From assembly GCA_015680685.1 (NCBI GenBank), contig MNCI01009501.1, forward strand, positions 97,603-152,762: a DNA stretch of 55,160 nucleotides. Reading direction: 5' to 3'. Both the position numbers and the translations under genes were made by a program. The notes beneath the pieces are model-generated. The model searched no databases. It saw only the letters and a program-made list of their open reading frames with translations, and was not told the origin of the DNA. Each line of letters starts with the position of its first letter. Position 1 is the first letter of the stretch. The DNA comes from Gnetum montanum. Lineage: Eukaryota > Streptophyta > Gnetopsida > Gnetales > Gnetaceae. Positions 12,487-24,058 of this stretch are shown one piece after another.

Positions 12487-14491
12487 TTACGAGGCGATGC
12501 TGAAGGAGCTAACTTTCTTGGGCGTTGCAACGACCAAAGGAGCTTCGGGAGAGTCCAGGAAGCTAAATTTCTCGTGCATGAACTTGCTTTCCACAACAGA
12601 TTCATCTTTGGGAACAATTCTGTAACAATAACACGTCTTCAGCCCTTGCTGGTACTTATAGCACTCATGGTTGCTGTTCTTCACCTGATTGAAATTCCAA
12701 ATCACGGTGAATTTACCCACGCTCGCAACGATATGCCGCTCCTCCTTTCCACTTTCGGTAACCTGCCACAAATCAAACAAGTCAGACCAAACTAAGACGA
12801 ACTTGGATTCAACCGAGTAATTCAAAAAGATGCTCAAGACCAAAAGCTATAAAACATGTGGGAACCAGGAATGTGGTACTTACCCAAGAAAACTGGCCGC
12901 CATGGAACTTGTTATCCCCGGCCAAATACGCATCCAGGGGCTGGAGCTTAAGCATCCGCGGAACAGGAATCCTGTGGCCCATTCTGCCGGAAAAACCAGT
13001 CTTCAATTTGCCATCTTTGTCAGTAAAAACAGTGCTGATGACGATCAGATAAGTATCAGTGGTGCCAACAATCCATTTAGCATCGTAGGTGACATCAACA
13101 TGGGTGATGGGCGACCCAAGTCCGGGAAACGCAGTCTTAGCCTGGCGCAGAGAGCTGCTTCCATACAACCGGATTTTGCCATCGGCGGAACCCACAACCA
13201 GAGAACCGTCGCCGGCGGTGGCAAAGCACCGGAAATTGGTGCCACGCGAGAACTGGTGCCCGTTCGCCCAAGAAAGCACCGTCGAAGAACCGTCATCGTC
13301 GCCGTCGCCGTCGTTGCCGGAACGGCCGCGGCGGCGGCGGTCTTCCTGCACAATTCCGGCGGGGGAGCGCATATCCCAACGGCAGAGCGAGTTGGAGCCG
13401 AGGCCCATGAAAGTAGAAACGCCGGGATCCAACTGCGCGGCCTTGGTGTCGTGCGTGATATCGCTCATGCGCAGATCGGCGCCGTCTCGGCGCATATGCC
13501 ACTGGGCCACGATTTTTCCGGCGTCGACGTCGAGCTGCTGCACCGCCGGCGACGACGGACTCATCACCACCATCTGTCGCTCGGATTTCATGAGAATCCC
13601 CTTCTTGGGCGCCGCGCCCGAATCCGCCGGACTCAGAGCCACGGAGACGCCCTTGCCGTGAATGCCGTGCCGGAAGTTGCGGACGGCCTCGACTCCGGTG
13701 TCGCTGAGCACGAAACTGTAGTCCAGCGCGCCCATGGCCACGCTCTGGATGCCGCCCTGCGCGTCCTCCTCGAACCGTTGCTGCAGTTTCGGCGTCGACG
13801 GCGTCGTCGGATTCCGCGCAGACGGAGACGGAGGGGGCGTCGGCTCCGGCGTCATCCACACGGTTTCGTCGGCGGCGTCGTTGTTGCGGGGATCTGCCCA
13901 GGCCATGAAATCGTTGCCGAAGATTTTGGTCCTGTTCTCGTCGCTGGCTTCCATGCCGTACGTGTTCTCGAAGAGGCAGTTCCTGAACTCGGTGGCGAAA
14001 TCGTGGTAGGATTCAGGCGTCGGGAATTTGATGGCCCAGACGCCTGCCTGCACGAAATCCACTCGCAGCTGCTCCTCCAAGAATTTCATCTGCAGCGCGT
14101 TGTCCACTCTGGCCTGCACTTTCGATCCGACTCTCAGGAACCAGCTCCGGAATTCGCCATCACTGCCGCTGTTGTTGCTGCCCCTATAATATTCTTCTTC
14201 TTCTTCTTCTTCGTCGTCGTCGTCGTCGTCGTCGTCGCCTTCGCGGATGAATAGGTAGGGCACGAGCTTTTCGCAGAGGACCCATTTGGCCTTGGACGTA
14301 TTGCCACCGATGTGCTTGTAGAGCTTCACCAGATTGTCGTCGGTGTCTGCTTTTCCCAGCGACAGTTCCTGCAACTGCGCTTCCAACCCCGTCGAACGCC
14401 GCCCTTGATTCTTGTCTTCGTATTCGTCCTCATCCTCGTTTTCCGAGTAATCGCTCTCGAGGCTGCCTTCTCGACTGTGAGATGCTCCCAT
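12487..14491 (-). CDS. CYPRO4: CYPRO4/VID27-like protein (DEM family), two exons
   Basis: Exon 1 is 14491-12884 and exon 2 is 12762-12487, with a 121-bp GT-AG intron. The product is 627 residues, near the usual plant length. It opens with MGASHS, an N-myristoylation consensus, then an acidic stretch (11-26) and a D8E7 run (86-100). Residues about 110-200 form the PH-like/VID27 middle part. From about 260 to the end is the VID27 beta-propeller-like domain, with [32 protein letters not shown] at the splice junction, and the family tail [11 protein letters not shown]. Tomato DEM is needed for embryo and meristem organisation, and yeast Vid27 is linked to vacuolar import and degradation; the biochemical role is not settled. 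It converges on CCT5. Exon 1 is strikingly GC-rich, which creates long false frames on the opposite strand. No disabling change is seen. Confidence 0.95.
14192..14236 (-). repeat. Trinucleotide repeat encoding the D8E7 tract
   Basis: Within exon 1 of the CYPRO4-like gene, runs of GAC (eight, residues 86-93) and GAA/GAG (seven, residues 94-100) on the coding strand make a pure acidic run. It is a coding microsatellite that keeps the frame when its length changes. Acidic linkers are common in the family, but the pure run probably arose by slippage. Confidence 0.85.
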
Positions 14492-15586
14492 TCTGCAAAT
14501 TCCTTCTCAAATCTCGTCCTCCTTCCGAGGAAGAATTCGCCCTGAAATTGCAGGATAACTGCTACAGACGCCCTTGAACGTCTCTTCCTGGCAGAAGTTT
14601 TCGCAACAGAAGGGCCGGTGCACCGACAAAGCTGCAGATTCGCTGCCACTATGGGCTTTACAACAAGAATTTATGGATGGAGCGTGGGTTTTGTGCGTAT
14701 GGATCTGCTTCAAAAACACGCATTGGCTAGGCCGTCTGCCAACGCGCCTGATCGGGTTTCTAGTTACTTCGTTAAATGCAATGAGTAATTGTTTTAACGC
14801 TGCCATGTGGCTGTATGCTGTGTTTGGGGAGATGTTTTAGTATTTAATGGCGCTGTAAACCATGAAGCGACTGAAACGTGATGAGTAATTACTTGCCTTG
14901 TGCACGAAGTCTTCGCAGCTGGCGTTCAACCTTCGTCAAGTTTGTTAAATGCCCGTAACATTATCAGGTGAAAAATTGAACATGTCACAGCGCGTGCAAG
15001 TTTACATAATTTGGTTACCGGGCATTGGAACTCCGGAAGCAAGGAATTCTTTGTGCAACACATTTTCCTATTTGCCTGAGGCTTGAAAAAATTCACCGTG
15101 TTTTTCCACGCTTTGGAAGAGGAGCACACACTTATAAACAATTAAAACACATATTAAAGATCTTTTGAAAACGACTTTTTCAGTCAATACAAAGACATTT
15201 TGTTCCACCTTTTATATAGGTTAGAGAGTTACGTCCATAAATACCTTGGAATCTTGAAAGTCATGATCAAAGATAAATATACTATGAGCTAATTTAGGTA
15301 GCCAATAATTTGAATAAAATTATTGTGTAATGTGAGATTTATGGAAGCTTGCAAAGAACATCATCCAAAAGAGTGAAATTAACATTACGTTAATTTTCTT
15401 GTTTGAAATATGAAATTTTAAAGTTTCTTTAGCAATATTTACAACATCAACGAAAATGCAATTTTCATGTTTTCTTCATGAGAAAATGATGGTACTAATG
15501 GAGTCCAAATTACCCTACTTGCACATATTTCACTTTGAATTTTCTTTTTGACAAAATATTAGTTTAATTGTTGCAAAAATATCATC
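14492..15586. other. Upstream flank of the CYPRO4-like gene, no other gene seen
   Basis: The promoter and 5' UTR of the minus-strand gene must begin here. GC content falls from about 14700 onward. No convincing TATA box or known protein frame is visible. Beyond 15150 the DNA is AT-rich intergenic. Confidence 0.5.
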
Positions 15587-15591
15587 ACTAT

Positions 15592-16165
15592 TGATGGGAT
15601 GCAATATCGTGTCTGCCGCGATATCGCATCCCCCACGATATCACGTACGCGATATCGTAGTGCGTCGTCAAATCTATAAATAAGAGGCAACTCTCCCTTG
15701 TTTCTAATTCTAGGCTTAGACCGTAGCGAAACTCTGGCAATTTGATCCCTCCAGAGATAGAATATTTTCCATGTGCCCACAGTAGGAGCTCCAAAGTGAA
15801 CGAATCTTTATTCGTGCAAATATTGTACCTGAACACATGTTTGTGTACGACAATAAAGACGAACTTCTTGGATAAACCTTGCAGTGCATGGAATAGGCTA
15901 AATAGGATTTTATTTACTGTTATTTATTGTTTATCATTTAAATGCTTTATTAGTAATTAAATCTCTCTCAACCCTTNATCATATACCTCAGACTTACTTA
16001 ACCATACAACCATGACAAATACAAGTAAGTCTGGGAAGACAAAGAATAATTAACCTTAAGTGTTCCATGAGGCGTGTAGGCACTTAGTATGCGGAGTTCG
16101 ATCGGATCACGTGTGTAACGCTCGTATTCGTATGGTTGAGTGTAGGGGTACCTCGCCACTCATCA
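15592..16165 (+). mobile_element. Solo Athila-type LTR with perfect TSD
   Basis: It starts TGATGGGATG and ends CTCATCA, and is flanked by the 5-bp direct repeat ACTAT (15587-15591 and 16166-16170), the mark of a single insertion. Nothing internal is left, so it formed by LTR-LTR recombination. U3 holds four GATATC-centred palindromic units, followed by a TATA box (ctataaata near 15675). The single N at 15977 replaces about 245 bp that the complete LTR at 24059-24857 has here, so the true length is probably near 800 bp. Confidence 0.93.
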
Positions 16166-16295
16166 ACTATGATTTATCTTTGTGAAAATACCACTTCCTC
16201 ACCTACCATACTTTGAACCAAAAACTTCACCTGCTCAGTAACTAGAACTATATGGATCATCAAACCAACTCATGATCTCAATCATCTTACTATCT

Positions 16296-16392
16296 TAACA
16301 ATGAGGTGTTAACCTAATGGTAAGACTCTTGACATAAAAATCTCATGTTATAGATTCAATTCCAATGGGCAATACATGAGTTATGGATAAAT
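16296..16392 (+). repeat. tRNA-derived short repeat (SINE-like), copy 3
   Basis: It reads aacaatgaggtgttaac, then ctaatggtaagactcttga (A-box region), then tatagattcaattcc (B-box like GGTTCRATTCY) and gggcaatacatgag. This is one of the clearer heads of the family described at 47300-47444. Confidence 0.6.
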
Positions 16393-16789
16393 CATCTAAC
16401 AGTGATTTTAAAATTACTATGGCCTACTAGATCTAAGAAGGTCTCAGTGAATGTAAATAAATGCATTTAATTTTAAATAAATTTTAATATTTGAAAATTA
16501 AAACATGGTGATGTGCTATTATTTTATTTTTATTACACTTTGGTAATTATCACTTTCTCTAGGGATTTGTTTTCTTTTTGTTTATAAAAGTCATGGAGTT
16601 TATAGTTTGCAACTTCTTCACTAGAAATTGACTTCATGCCTATTCTTACTATGTGTATTAATAAAAGCCTTGGACATTACCTTTGACTTTGTTATGGAAA
16701 TAGCTTCTTCTACCACTACTAATGAAATCTAAAATGTTAGGTAGTTGAGTCATGGGGATAGGATAAAGCATCATTTTGTCAAGTGTATC
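16393..16789. other. AT-rich spacer, nothing recognised
   Basis: No open frame, repeat match or RNA gene can be supported between the short repeat and the LTR C fragment. Confidence 0.4.
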
Positions 16790-17244
16790 AGTTGGTTGAG
16801 ATATCATAGATGCTACATCATATCTACCTTGTAGCATCCCTATCGAGATGCCTGAGTTGGCTACTACATCGTAGATGCTATATCACATCTACTATAACTT
16901 AGTTACATCAACAGATCCTCATTGATGCATCCTCGTTGACACAACCAAATGCATTCACATAGATACAATACATGTATTTGCCTATAAATATGCAAGCACC
17001 CGCCATGTATTTGGTGCCTTTTGGTTGTAGCCTTCACCAAACTCTTATAGTTTCTTTTCGTAGAAGTTAGGATATTTTTTCTTTGAGTTCTTGTAGCATA
17101 AATTCAAGTGATTGTATGACATTTTATTCGAGTGCATTTTTACCTGAACACATTTGCATAGACAACAATAAAATCGAGATTTCCTCTATCCATTGCAGCA
17201 CTTGGACTAGCATAATTCTACTTTTGAGTAATTTACTTGACATG
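16790..17244 (+). mobile_element. Left half of a disrupted plus-strand LTR (LTR C)
   Basis: From about 16980 it follows the order of the plus-strand LTR at 15592: TATA box in gcctataaatatgc, then a ttattcg-gtgcatttttacctgaacacat block, then caataaaatcgag and gcagcacttggact. Its U3 (about 16790-16920) has its own repeated motif tagatgcta-catc in direct and inverted form. It stops at 17239/17244, where element B begins, and the rest of the LTR resumes at 33338. The left border is uncertain. Confidence 0.75.
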
Positions 17245-17245
17245 G

Positions 17246-17902
17246 CGATGACTGGTCAAGGTACCCCTATGCCCAACCATACGAATCACAAAATATTCGT
17301 GCTCGATTCAGTTGAATTCTATGGACTCATAGTTTCTAGTACATTGGCCTTCTAGGAAGTGAACCTTGCCCTAACGTCATTCGTTGTCTTTCTAATTACA
17401 CTTGTGATGTACAAGGGTATGGTTAAGCATAATCCAGGCATATGACTTTTATTGTTTTATGTTCTTTGGTGCTTAGAGTAGAGAGATGGAATAATTTAAT
17501 AACTAATTTAATTTAACTAACTAACTAATCTCTTAACTAGTCCTAACATAAGTATCCGATCCCACTTTCCGTACACATCCTGAACCAATGTATCCACTAC
17601 TAGGCACACCAAGCAATAACGCTGCTAGGATTACCAAGTGAATATGTGTTTACGCTCAAAGCGGTCATACCTATGTATTTAACCTATTTAGCTTGTCTTA
17701 CTTAATCACTTAATTAGCTTAATTACTAAGAAACATTCAACAAATAATTGAAAACATTAAATGCAAGAATACAACATTTAAACTATCTAGAATGTTACAA
17801 GATTTATCAAGAAGCTTATCTTTATTGTTGTACACATTGGTGTGGTTCAGGTACAATAGTGCTCTAATAAATATTTGTACACTCAATGACTCCTGCATGG
17901 TT
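17246..17902 (-). repeat. 3' LTR of element B, truncated
   Basis: It aligns with 32393-33115: gatga-tggtcaaggtaccc, the aactaactaactaatctc tract, gtttacgctcaaagc, caagaagctt-tctttattg and acactcaatgactcctgc. It then loses similarity, so about 215 bp of U3 are missing. The first base of the LTR terminus has mutated (CGATGACTGG for TGATGAGTGG). The 97 bp up to element A are unassigned. Confidence 0.85.
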
Positions 17903-17999
17903 AATGAACAAAATATGTAAAGGAGCACATGATATGATATAGAAGATGGATGTACAAAAGATTCTGATTGCAAGAATATCTAAGGATAAGGTACTTAAC

Positions 18000-18663
18000 T
18001 GATGAGTGGTGAGGTACCCCGACACTCAACCATACGAATACGAGCGTTACACTCGCGATCCGGTCGAACTCCGTAGACTAAGTGCCTACACGCCTTATGG
18101 AACACTTAAGGTTAATCGTTCGTTGTCTTCCCAGACTTACTTGTATTTGTCATGGTTGTATGGTTAAGTAAGTCTGAGGTATGTGATTTTTATATCTTTT
18201 ATGTTTTATCGCCTATGCTAATGAGGGAAAGGGTGAAGAGACTAAGTNTGTTGAGGGTTGAGAAAGATTAATTGACTAATAAAGCATTTAAACAATCAAC
18301 AATAATTAAAGTCCTATTTAGCTTAGTCCATGCACTGCAAGGTTTATCCAAAAGTTCATCTTTATTTCCGTACACAAACATGTGCTCAGGCACAATATTT
18401 GCTCGAATAAAGATCCATTCACTTTGGGACTCCTACTGCGGGCACATGGAAATTATTCTATCTCTGGAATGCTAAAACTACAAGAGTTTGGCTATGGTCT
18501 AGATCTAGATGGAGAAACAAGGGAGAGCCACCTCTTATTTATAGATTTGGCAGCGTGCTGCGAGATCGCATACGCGATATTGCAAGGGAAGACGCGATAT
18601 CGCAGGGGATGCAATATCACGATGAACGCGATATCGCGGCCCATGCGATATCGCATCCCATCA
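18000..18663 (-). repeat. 3' LTR of element A
   Basis: On the plus strand it runs from TGATGAGTGG to CCCATCA. The TATA box (tataaata on the minus strand) is at 18536-18543. U3 between it and the LTR edge holds three exact GCGATATCGC palindromes and two near copies. The N at 18248 replaces 174 bp present in the 5' LTR (24306-24479). Confidence 0.93.
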
Positions 18664-20635
18664 TACCTTCATGACTGAATAAAAAATCGTCCTCGAGTTC
18701 TTACAAAATATTGGAAAGGTATGGGATTATTGACTTGAATGGAACTAATGGTGAATGGGATGACATGTGAACTGATCATCATTTCAGAACATGAAAAAAC
18801 TGGTGTTCACGACAACAAGAGTGAACACTCTATACATTTGACATCATGCCTTATTTGGCAGCTGAGAAAGAGAGAGAGAGAGAAGTTTACTGCTGCCAAC
18901 GCCAAGATTACACCTTTCATTGTCCATCCATAAGCACGCCATCAATCTTGCTCCTTGCATGACTGCTTCAACACCAATCCATTCCAAGTGTTTCCTCCAA
19001 ATCTAATCCGTTGTTGTATGATTGCCATCTGCACACACAACATAGTATTTATATTAGCAAGGGTAAATGAATCATAATGCAGTTGATACCTTGCTTCGAT
19101 GGAAAGTCCATTGGCTAAGTTGTGATATGGCTGATTGCGGGTCTGGAGATATAATATTGATGACTACCGAAGGTGTAGAGATTAGGAGAAAATCGAAAAA
19201 GTGGGCCCCATACCCCCATGACTAATCACGAACCTCTAGTAGCGAGAGAATGGAGAAAGAATAAAGAACAAGAAGGATGGAGAAAAAGAGACAACTATAA
19301 CGTCGATGAAATGGATGTCAAGATGGAAATGAACAAAATAAAGTTGACTAAAAAAATGTTAGGGAAAAGAATTTAATTGGTGCCCTAAAGAGGAATGTGA
19401 GTGGGTCTTCCCCAAAGCAGGCTCATGCCCTTAATGCCCTGACAAACCCACATTCAAAGAGTTCGTAGGCTTTGGAAATGTCATTTGGAACAAGAGTTAA
19501 ACTCTTAACCCCAAGAATTTACCAAAAAGAAAAAAATGCATCAACCAAAATATACACTAATGATACAGCTAGCAATGAGGTGAACAATGGAGAGAAGGAT
19601 GGAGAGAAGAGAATGGAATGGAATCCCAAGAACAAGGTGGTGTACAACCCCTTGTGTAGTTCATGATTAATGTGACTTAGTAGATCCCATTCCAAGTCTG
19701 GCCTCAAACAAACCACATCCAGTGACTTTGCATTAATGCATTAGGCTAAACCATCCACTTGAAGTAACAAGAATGCTTCTACCAAAGAGCCACCACCATT
19801 CCGACGAAGCGAAGGAGGAGAGAATAGGAAGCGAGATGGGCCTTAGTTAGAGGGAACATGTTTATTTTAGTTCCATAACCAGTGCTTGTAGCCCAAATGA
19901 TTATTTCGTCTAAGGGGTGTGCTTTGAATTCTCACTGTTTTTTTTTTGTCTTTATACGTGAGAACCACACCATGCAAAGACTTTGTTATTTTTATTTGCT
20001 TAGCTTCCCAAGAAGGTGGCAACGTCGGAATGGAAAGAAAACTAAAGAAGAAAACATCCAAGCACTCAAGAGAACAGCCAACACAAATGCATCAAGTCCC
20101 CTTGAAGTCGCACCCTTTTCGATCCTTGAGTCCTTCCTTAGTTTGAGAAATGCCCAGTCACCGATTCATTATAGTTCTTATTATTTTGAAGAAAGGGACT
20201 GTACATTTCCAAGCTAAGAGATACCATAGAGTTTTATGGATGCATGGATGATGTGGACTCATTGCCTGTGATATCAAAAGAACCATACCTTAGTATCAAC
20301 ATCATAACTTAAAGGTAAAAACCAAACATTAGCAATCACTAGAATATAGTTCATACCATCATTAAGAGCACTTATTGGATGACGAACTTAACAAAATGGA
20401 AAAGACACACACATTCACACAAATAAAAGAAAAATTATGAACAATGTTGTAAAACAAAAACAAGAAAAATTGAAGAAATTTGTAAAATAAAAATGTGCAA
20501 AACAAAAATATGTAAAACAAAAGTCTAAAAAGAACTGAGGGCCTCAAATGATCAGCATAGGTGGCCATCTCCCCCATGACTGAATTGAAAGGGAGAGATC
20601 CAAAATAATGAGCATTTGCTTGAATTTATTAGAAG
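18664..20635 (-). other. Non-coding tail of element A
   Basis: About 2 kb between the protease remnant and the 3' LTR. It is non-coding on both strands, with a short GA run near 18870-18885. From about 19380 rightwards it matches B's tail (24863-26190) block by block, for example ccagtgcttgta-ccc and the catctcc-ccatgactgа-like segment near 20565. No env-like membrane protein is encoded. Confidence 0.7.
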
Positions 20636-20639
20636 TGTC

Positions 20640-21610
20640 CAGCTTCTCCCAATTGATGTTTTCAAGTTAAGGGTTGGAAGTTGGCGACGCTCATACTCCA
20701 ATGTATCTATGCTTTTGTTGTAGGCGCGAGTTGTTCCCCCAGTTAGTTCCATGCATGTTTTTGAGTTGCTCTTTTGGTTAGCTATCAACCACTGGGTGTT
20801 GTCTTGTTGTGTGGTTGCTACATACAGGCACTTTTTTATGTTATTTTCTTGGGCACATTGGTTGCATGTAGGAGATGCTAAGCATTCCTCCATGTCATCA
20901 CCCTCTGTATCACTGTATGTGATGCATGGAACTTTCTTCTTCTCAATCTTTCCATAAATGTTTTCCTTAGATATTTCCAAGGAAAGATTGTGGATTCCTA
21001 GGCATGCGTTTATTGTACTGAGCCATGCCCTCCCCATTATAATTGGGAAGTTCCCTTTGTTATTGTTGACTTCCATCACTAGGAAATCAGCTGGGTATGA
21101 CCAACCACACACAGTGGTAACGATGTCCTCCAGCAATCCCAAGGGAATAGTGATGGACTAGTCAACCAGCTCAAGTTGAATATTGCTCTTCTTGAGTGGA
21201 GGCAGGTTCCAAGCTTTATACATTTCTCGTGAGGTTAAGTTGACTCCGGAACCTAAGTCAAGAAGAGCCTTATGAGGTTCATTCCCAGTGACTTGGAGGT
21301 AAATTAGGGGGCTTCTAGGATCAGAGAATTTCTTGGGAAGGTGGCCCATCTTGATCCAGTCGGTAATGGTATGTGTTAACATAACCGTATATGTTGAGCT
21401 TTGTTGTTGGTTTGAAGGGAGCTCCGAAGCCTTATTTGTTGGAGGAGCGTGTACGGACTCAACCGCTTGTGGTTGTGAGAACTTGTTTGGGCTTTTGGTT
21501 CTGAAGAAAGGTCTTCTCTTTGTGCGGTTGTCAGAACCAGCAACAAGTTGAAGGTTTATGGATCTCGTAGCATTGCGTTGCTGTGGTTGAGTGGGTAGTT
21601 CCCCTTGCAT
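20640..21610 (-). pseudogene. Aspartic protease (retropepsin) region of element A
   Basis: It matches the Athila-type protease: LPKKFSDP, the active-site DLGSGVNLT, then GLLEDI and FPIIMGRAWLSTINAC. The two halves are in one frame, separated by a single TAG at 21158-21160. The frame ends in the region that joins directly to the element tail, where B continues toward RT. Without RT and integrase this would be the C-terminal part of a gag-protease product. Confidence 0.85.
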
Positions 21611-23912
21611 CGTTGGAGCAGGTGGTATTGGAATTAATGGCGTAAGAGATGTGGGTGGATTTGGAGGATGGTATGCATGTGGAGTGTCTTCCGTAGGAGA
21701 AGGAGTCCTAAAATACTCTCAAACTTGGTAGTGACGTTGTGGAGTCATCTGACTAATAGAGTCAGGTGGAGAGATGGGATGCTGCACATAGTAGCCATAT
21801 GGATCTGGTTGCCTGTAAGGGTATTGTTGCCTTGGCGGTGGCATCCCCCATGACTGTGGGTATTGCCACTACTGGTGTTGCCCGATAGGTTGTGGCAGAG
21901 TTCCACTTGGATAATATGTTAACGGTTGGTGGAACTGCCTCGGGTTACCTTGGGGATAAGGTAACCTTCGGGGTGCTTGTCGTTTGTTAAGTCTTGGGTT
22001 AAGTGCATACACCCCGATCTCATGTAAATGTGAGATTATTGGGCAACATCCCTTAGGATGGTCATATTAGCAGATCTCACATCCACCATCATCGTCCATG
22101 TCAGAATCCACAACCTCATTGACGGTAGTCATTTTTCCCTTACCCTTGTTACGTGCATGGTCTGAATCTCTTCGCTTTTTCTTATCATGATCACTACTTC
22201 GCTCCTTCTTAGACTCCTCTACGATTTTTAGGACAGTTTCAATTTTACTATCTAAGGAGCTCCATATTTGATCTACCTTAGCTAATACTTTCGTTGTTAA
22301 TTTCTGAAGCGGCAAGGTTTTTCTATTCACCAACTCTTCAAGTGGTGACTCATCCTCCTCCTGGCAGAATCTCACTCCCCTCTTTTGGAGGGAAGGATCG
22401 TAGTTATACTCTTCCGCGCTTCTCTTTTCCGTAGCTCCCCTTCTTCCTTAGCTACTTGCTCCAATAGTTGATGAATTTCGTGGGACCTAAGTTCTAATAA
22501 TCTCCCTTGGGCATATCTTCCAAGGGTTATCCTAGTTTCATGTCTTAGCCCATCTACGAGGTGGCAGAGTTGATCCCGTTGTGTGTAATCATGGCCTGGG
22601 CAACGATGTAGCAATGCATAATATCGGCCCATGGTAGCATCCAAGGGTTTGTGATTACCCTGCTTTCATCCTTGGATCTATTTACGCAAGTTTGACACTC
22701 TGGAGTACGTTTGGTATTTATCGTTAAACAATTCTAGCATTGTACTCCACCTCCTAATGGTTTCCGACTCTAAAGATTGATACCAACTTTCCGCTTCTTT
22801 TATGAGTGTCCTAGGGAACAACTTTAACTTCTGCCACTTTTTTTCAATATTCTACAAGGCACAGGCATTGTGGAATGCCTGTAAGTGGTTTTGTGGATCA
22901 GCATTGTATCCTCCCTTAAATCGTGGGATATTATTCATGTCTAGTCTCTTGATCCAGCTATCTTTTTGGTGCCTTGTAGGTATTCTAACGGCCTCTGTAA
23001 TGTCTAACATACTTCGGGTTGCTAGTAGGGGTTCTTCATGATCATTTCTCTCATGACGTCTATGATGCCTACGTGGTTCCCTACTTTCCCTTCTTCCATG
23101 CCTAGATTCTCTCGAATGCCCTCGTCCTCTCTCTTGACTCTCTCGTCGAGGGTTCTCATTATGCCTACCCTTGTCCTCACGGTTGTGCTCTTTGTGACTG
23201 CGTCCTGATGTGGAAGGAGAGGGTGAATGATGTGATGAAGGTGAAGAAGAAGGGGAACCATTGCCATGATGATGTTTCTTACCTTCTCTTTGATGGTTAC
23301 GGCCTCAATCGTGATGATGATCAGAATGGCCGTCCTTATCATTTGTTTATGTTCCCTCATTGAACACTTGGTGTTCATGGGGATCAAAACTAGGGTTATG
23401 AATCATTGAGCGTAGGTTCTGATAACCCACCTCCTCATCATCATTATGAGGGGGAACATCATTTGATAGAGAACCAGTTATAACTAGTTCACCATTTCCA
23501 ATTTCTCTTAGGATATGCGAGACCCCTTTGCCCTTCAACGATGTATGGTAGCTCTTCTACCACAAGTCCCTTAGACATTGTGCTACTGTGGGATGGTAAT
23601 CCCTTGTGTCAAAATCACCTACAATGTATTTAGCGTATAGCTGCATCATGCCTATCTGTGCAAGAGCATGAAGGAGCATGTTAGGGACTGCACGATCTGG
23701 GGTAACATGATGTTACCTTGTAAATCTCGCCAACGCAGTTGTTCATCCTGATGGAGGATAAAGGTAAAATCGGGTATATACTCATCGGGATGAGTATATA
23801 CTATTCGATCCTATTGAGGAACTGGCGGTTCTGGGTTACATGTGTTGGACTGCCGACGGTCTCTTGTGTGATCCCTAGGTGGTGAGGTGCTTTTATGAGA
23901 AGAAGAAGACAT
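21611..23912 (-). pseudogene. gag of element A
   Basis: It begins with ATG at 23912 (MSSSSHKS) in a good position after the PBS. In order: a conserved N-terminal block (EYIPDFTFILHQDEQLRW), a long hydrophilic stretch rich in H, S, P and R with SR/RE dipeptides, a retrotransposon gag (capsid) core (RCPGHDYTQRDQLCHLVDGL near 22590), a KR-rich basic segment, and a zinc-knuckle-like C-x2-C-x3-H-x3-C near 22035-22070 followed by a P/Q/Y-rich region. Stops interrupt it several times, including CAA to TAA inside the knuckle (22067-22069). Confidence 0.88.
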
Positions 23913-24038
23913 TGTTTATCTTGTCGGTGTGCTATTTACCATAATTAATGTTTCTTCTAATTAACCCTAAGGTTTTGTTTAAGCTTCCCAACGATGTGGA
24001 TGATTTCCTATGTTCTACTTAGTGCACAAACAACTTAG

Positions 24039-24058
24039 TCCCTGGCAACGGTGCCAAT
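24039..24058 (-). other. Primer-binding site of element A
   Basis: Directly after the 5' LTR on the minus strand is TTGGCACCGTTGCCAGGGA. This resembles the TGGCGCCGTTGCCGGGGA class of Athila/Tat elements, which pairs with the 3' end of tRNA-Asp. It fixes the element's orientation as minus. Confidence 0.85.

Noticed and set aside
12334-12795. Plus-strand open frame of about 150 codons
   Set aside because: It overlaps exon 2 and the intron of the CYPRO4-like gene on the other strand and shows no protein family words.
13293-13859. Minus-strand frame rich in Arg and Gly inside the CYPRO4-like exon
   Set aside because: A frame-shifted shadow of the true exon; its composition follows from GC-rich codons read out of phase.
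12830-14254. A 474-codon open frame on the plus strand opposite the CYPRO4-like gene
   Set aside because: It is an artefact of the GC-rich codon usage of the real minus-strand exon. It reads R- and H-rich low-complexity protein with no family resemblance and no splice or promoter logic.
18664-20635. Search for an env-like frame downstream of pol in elements A and B
   Set aside because: Athila elements often have one, but no long frame with membrane segments survives in either tail.
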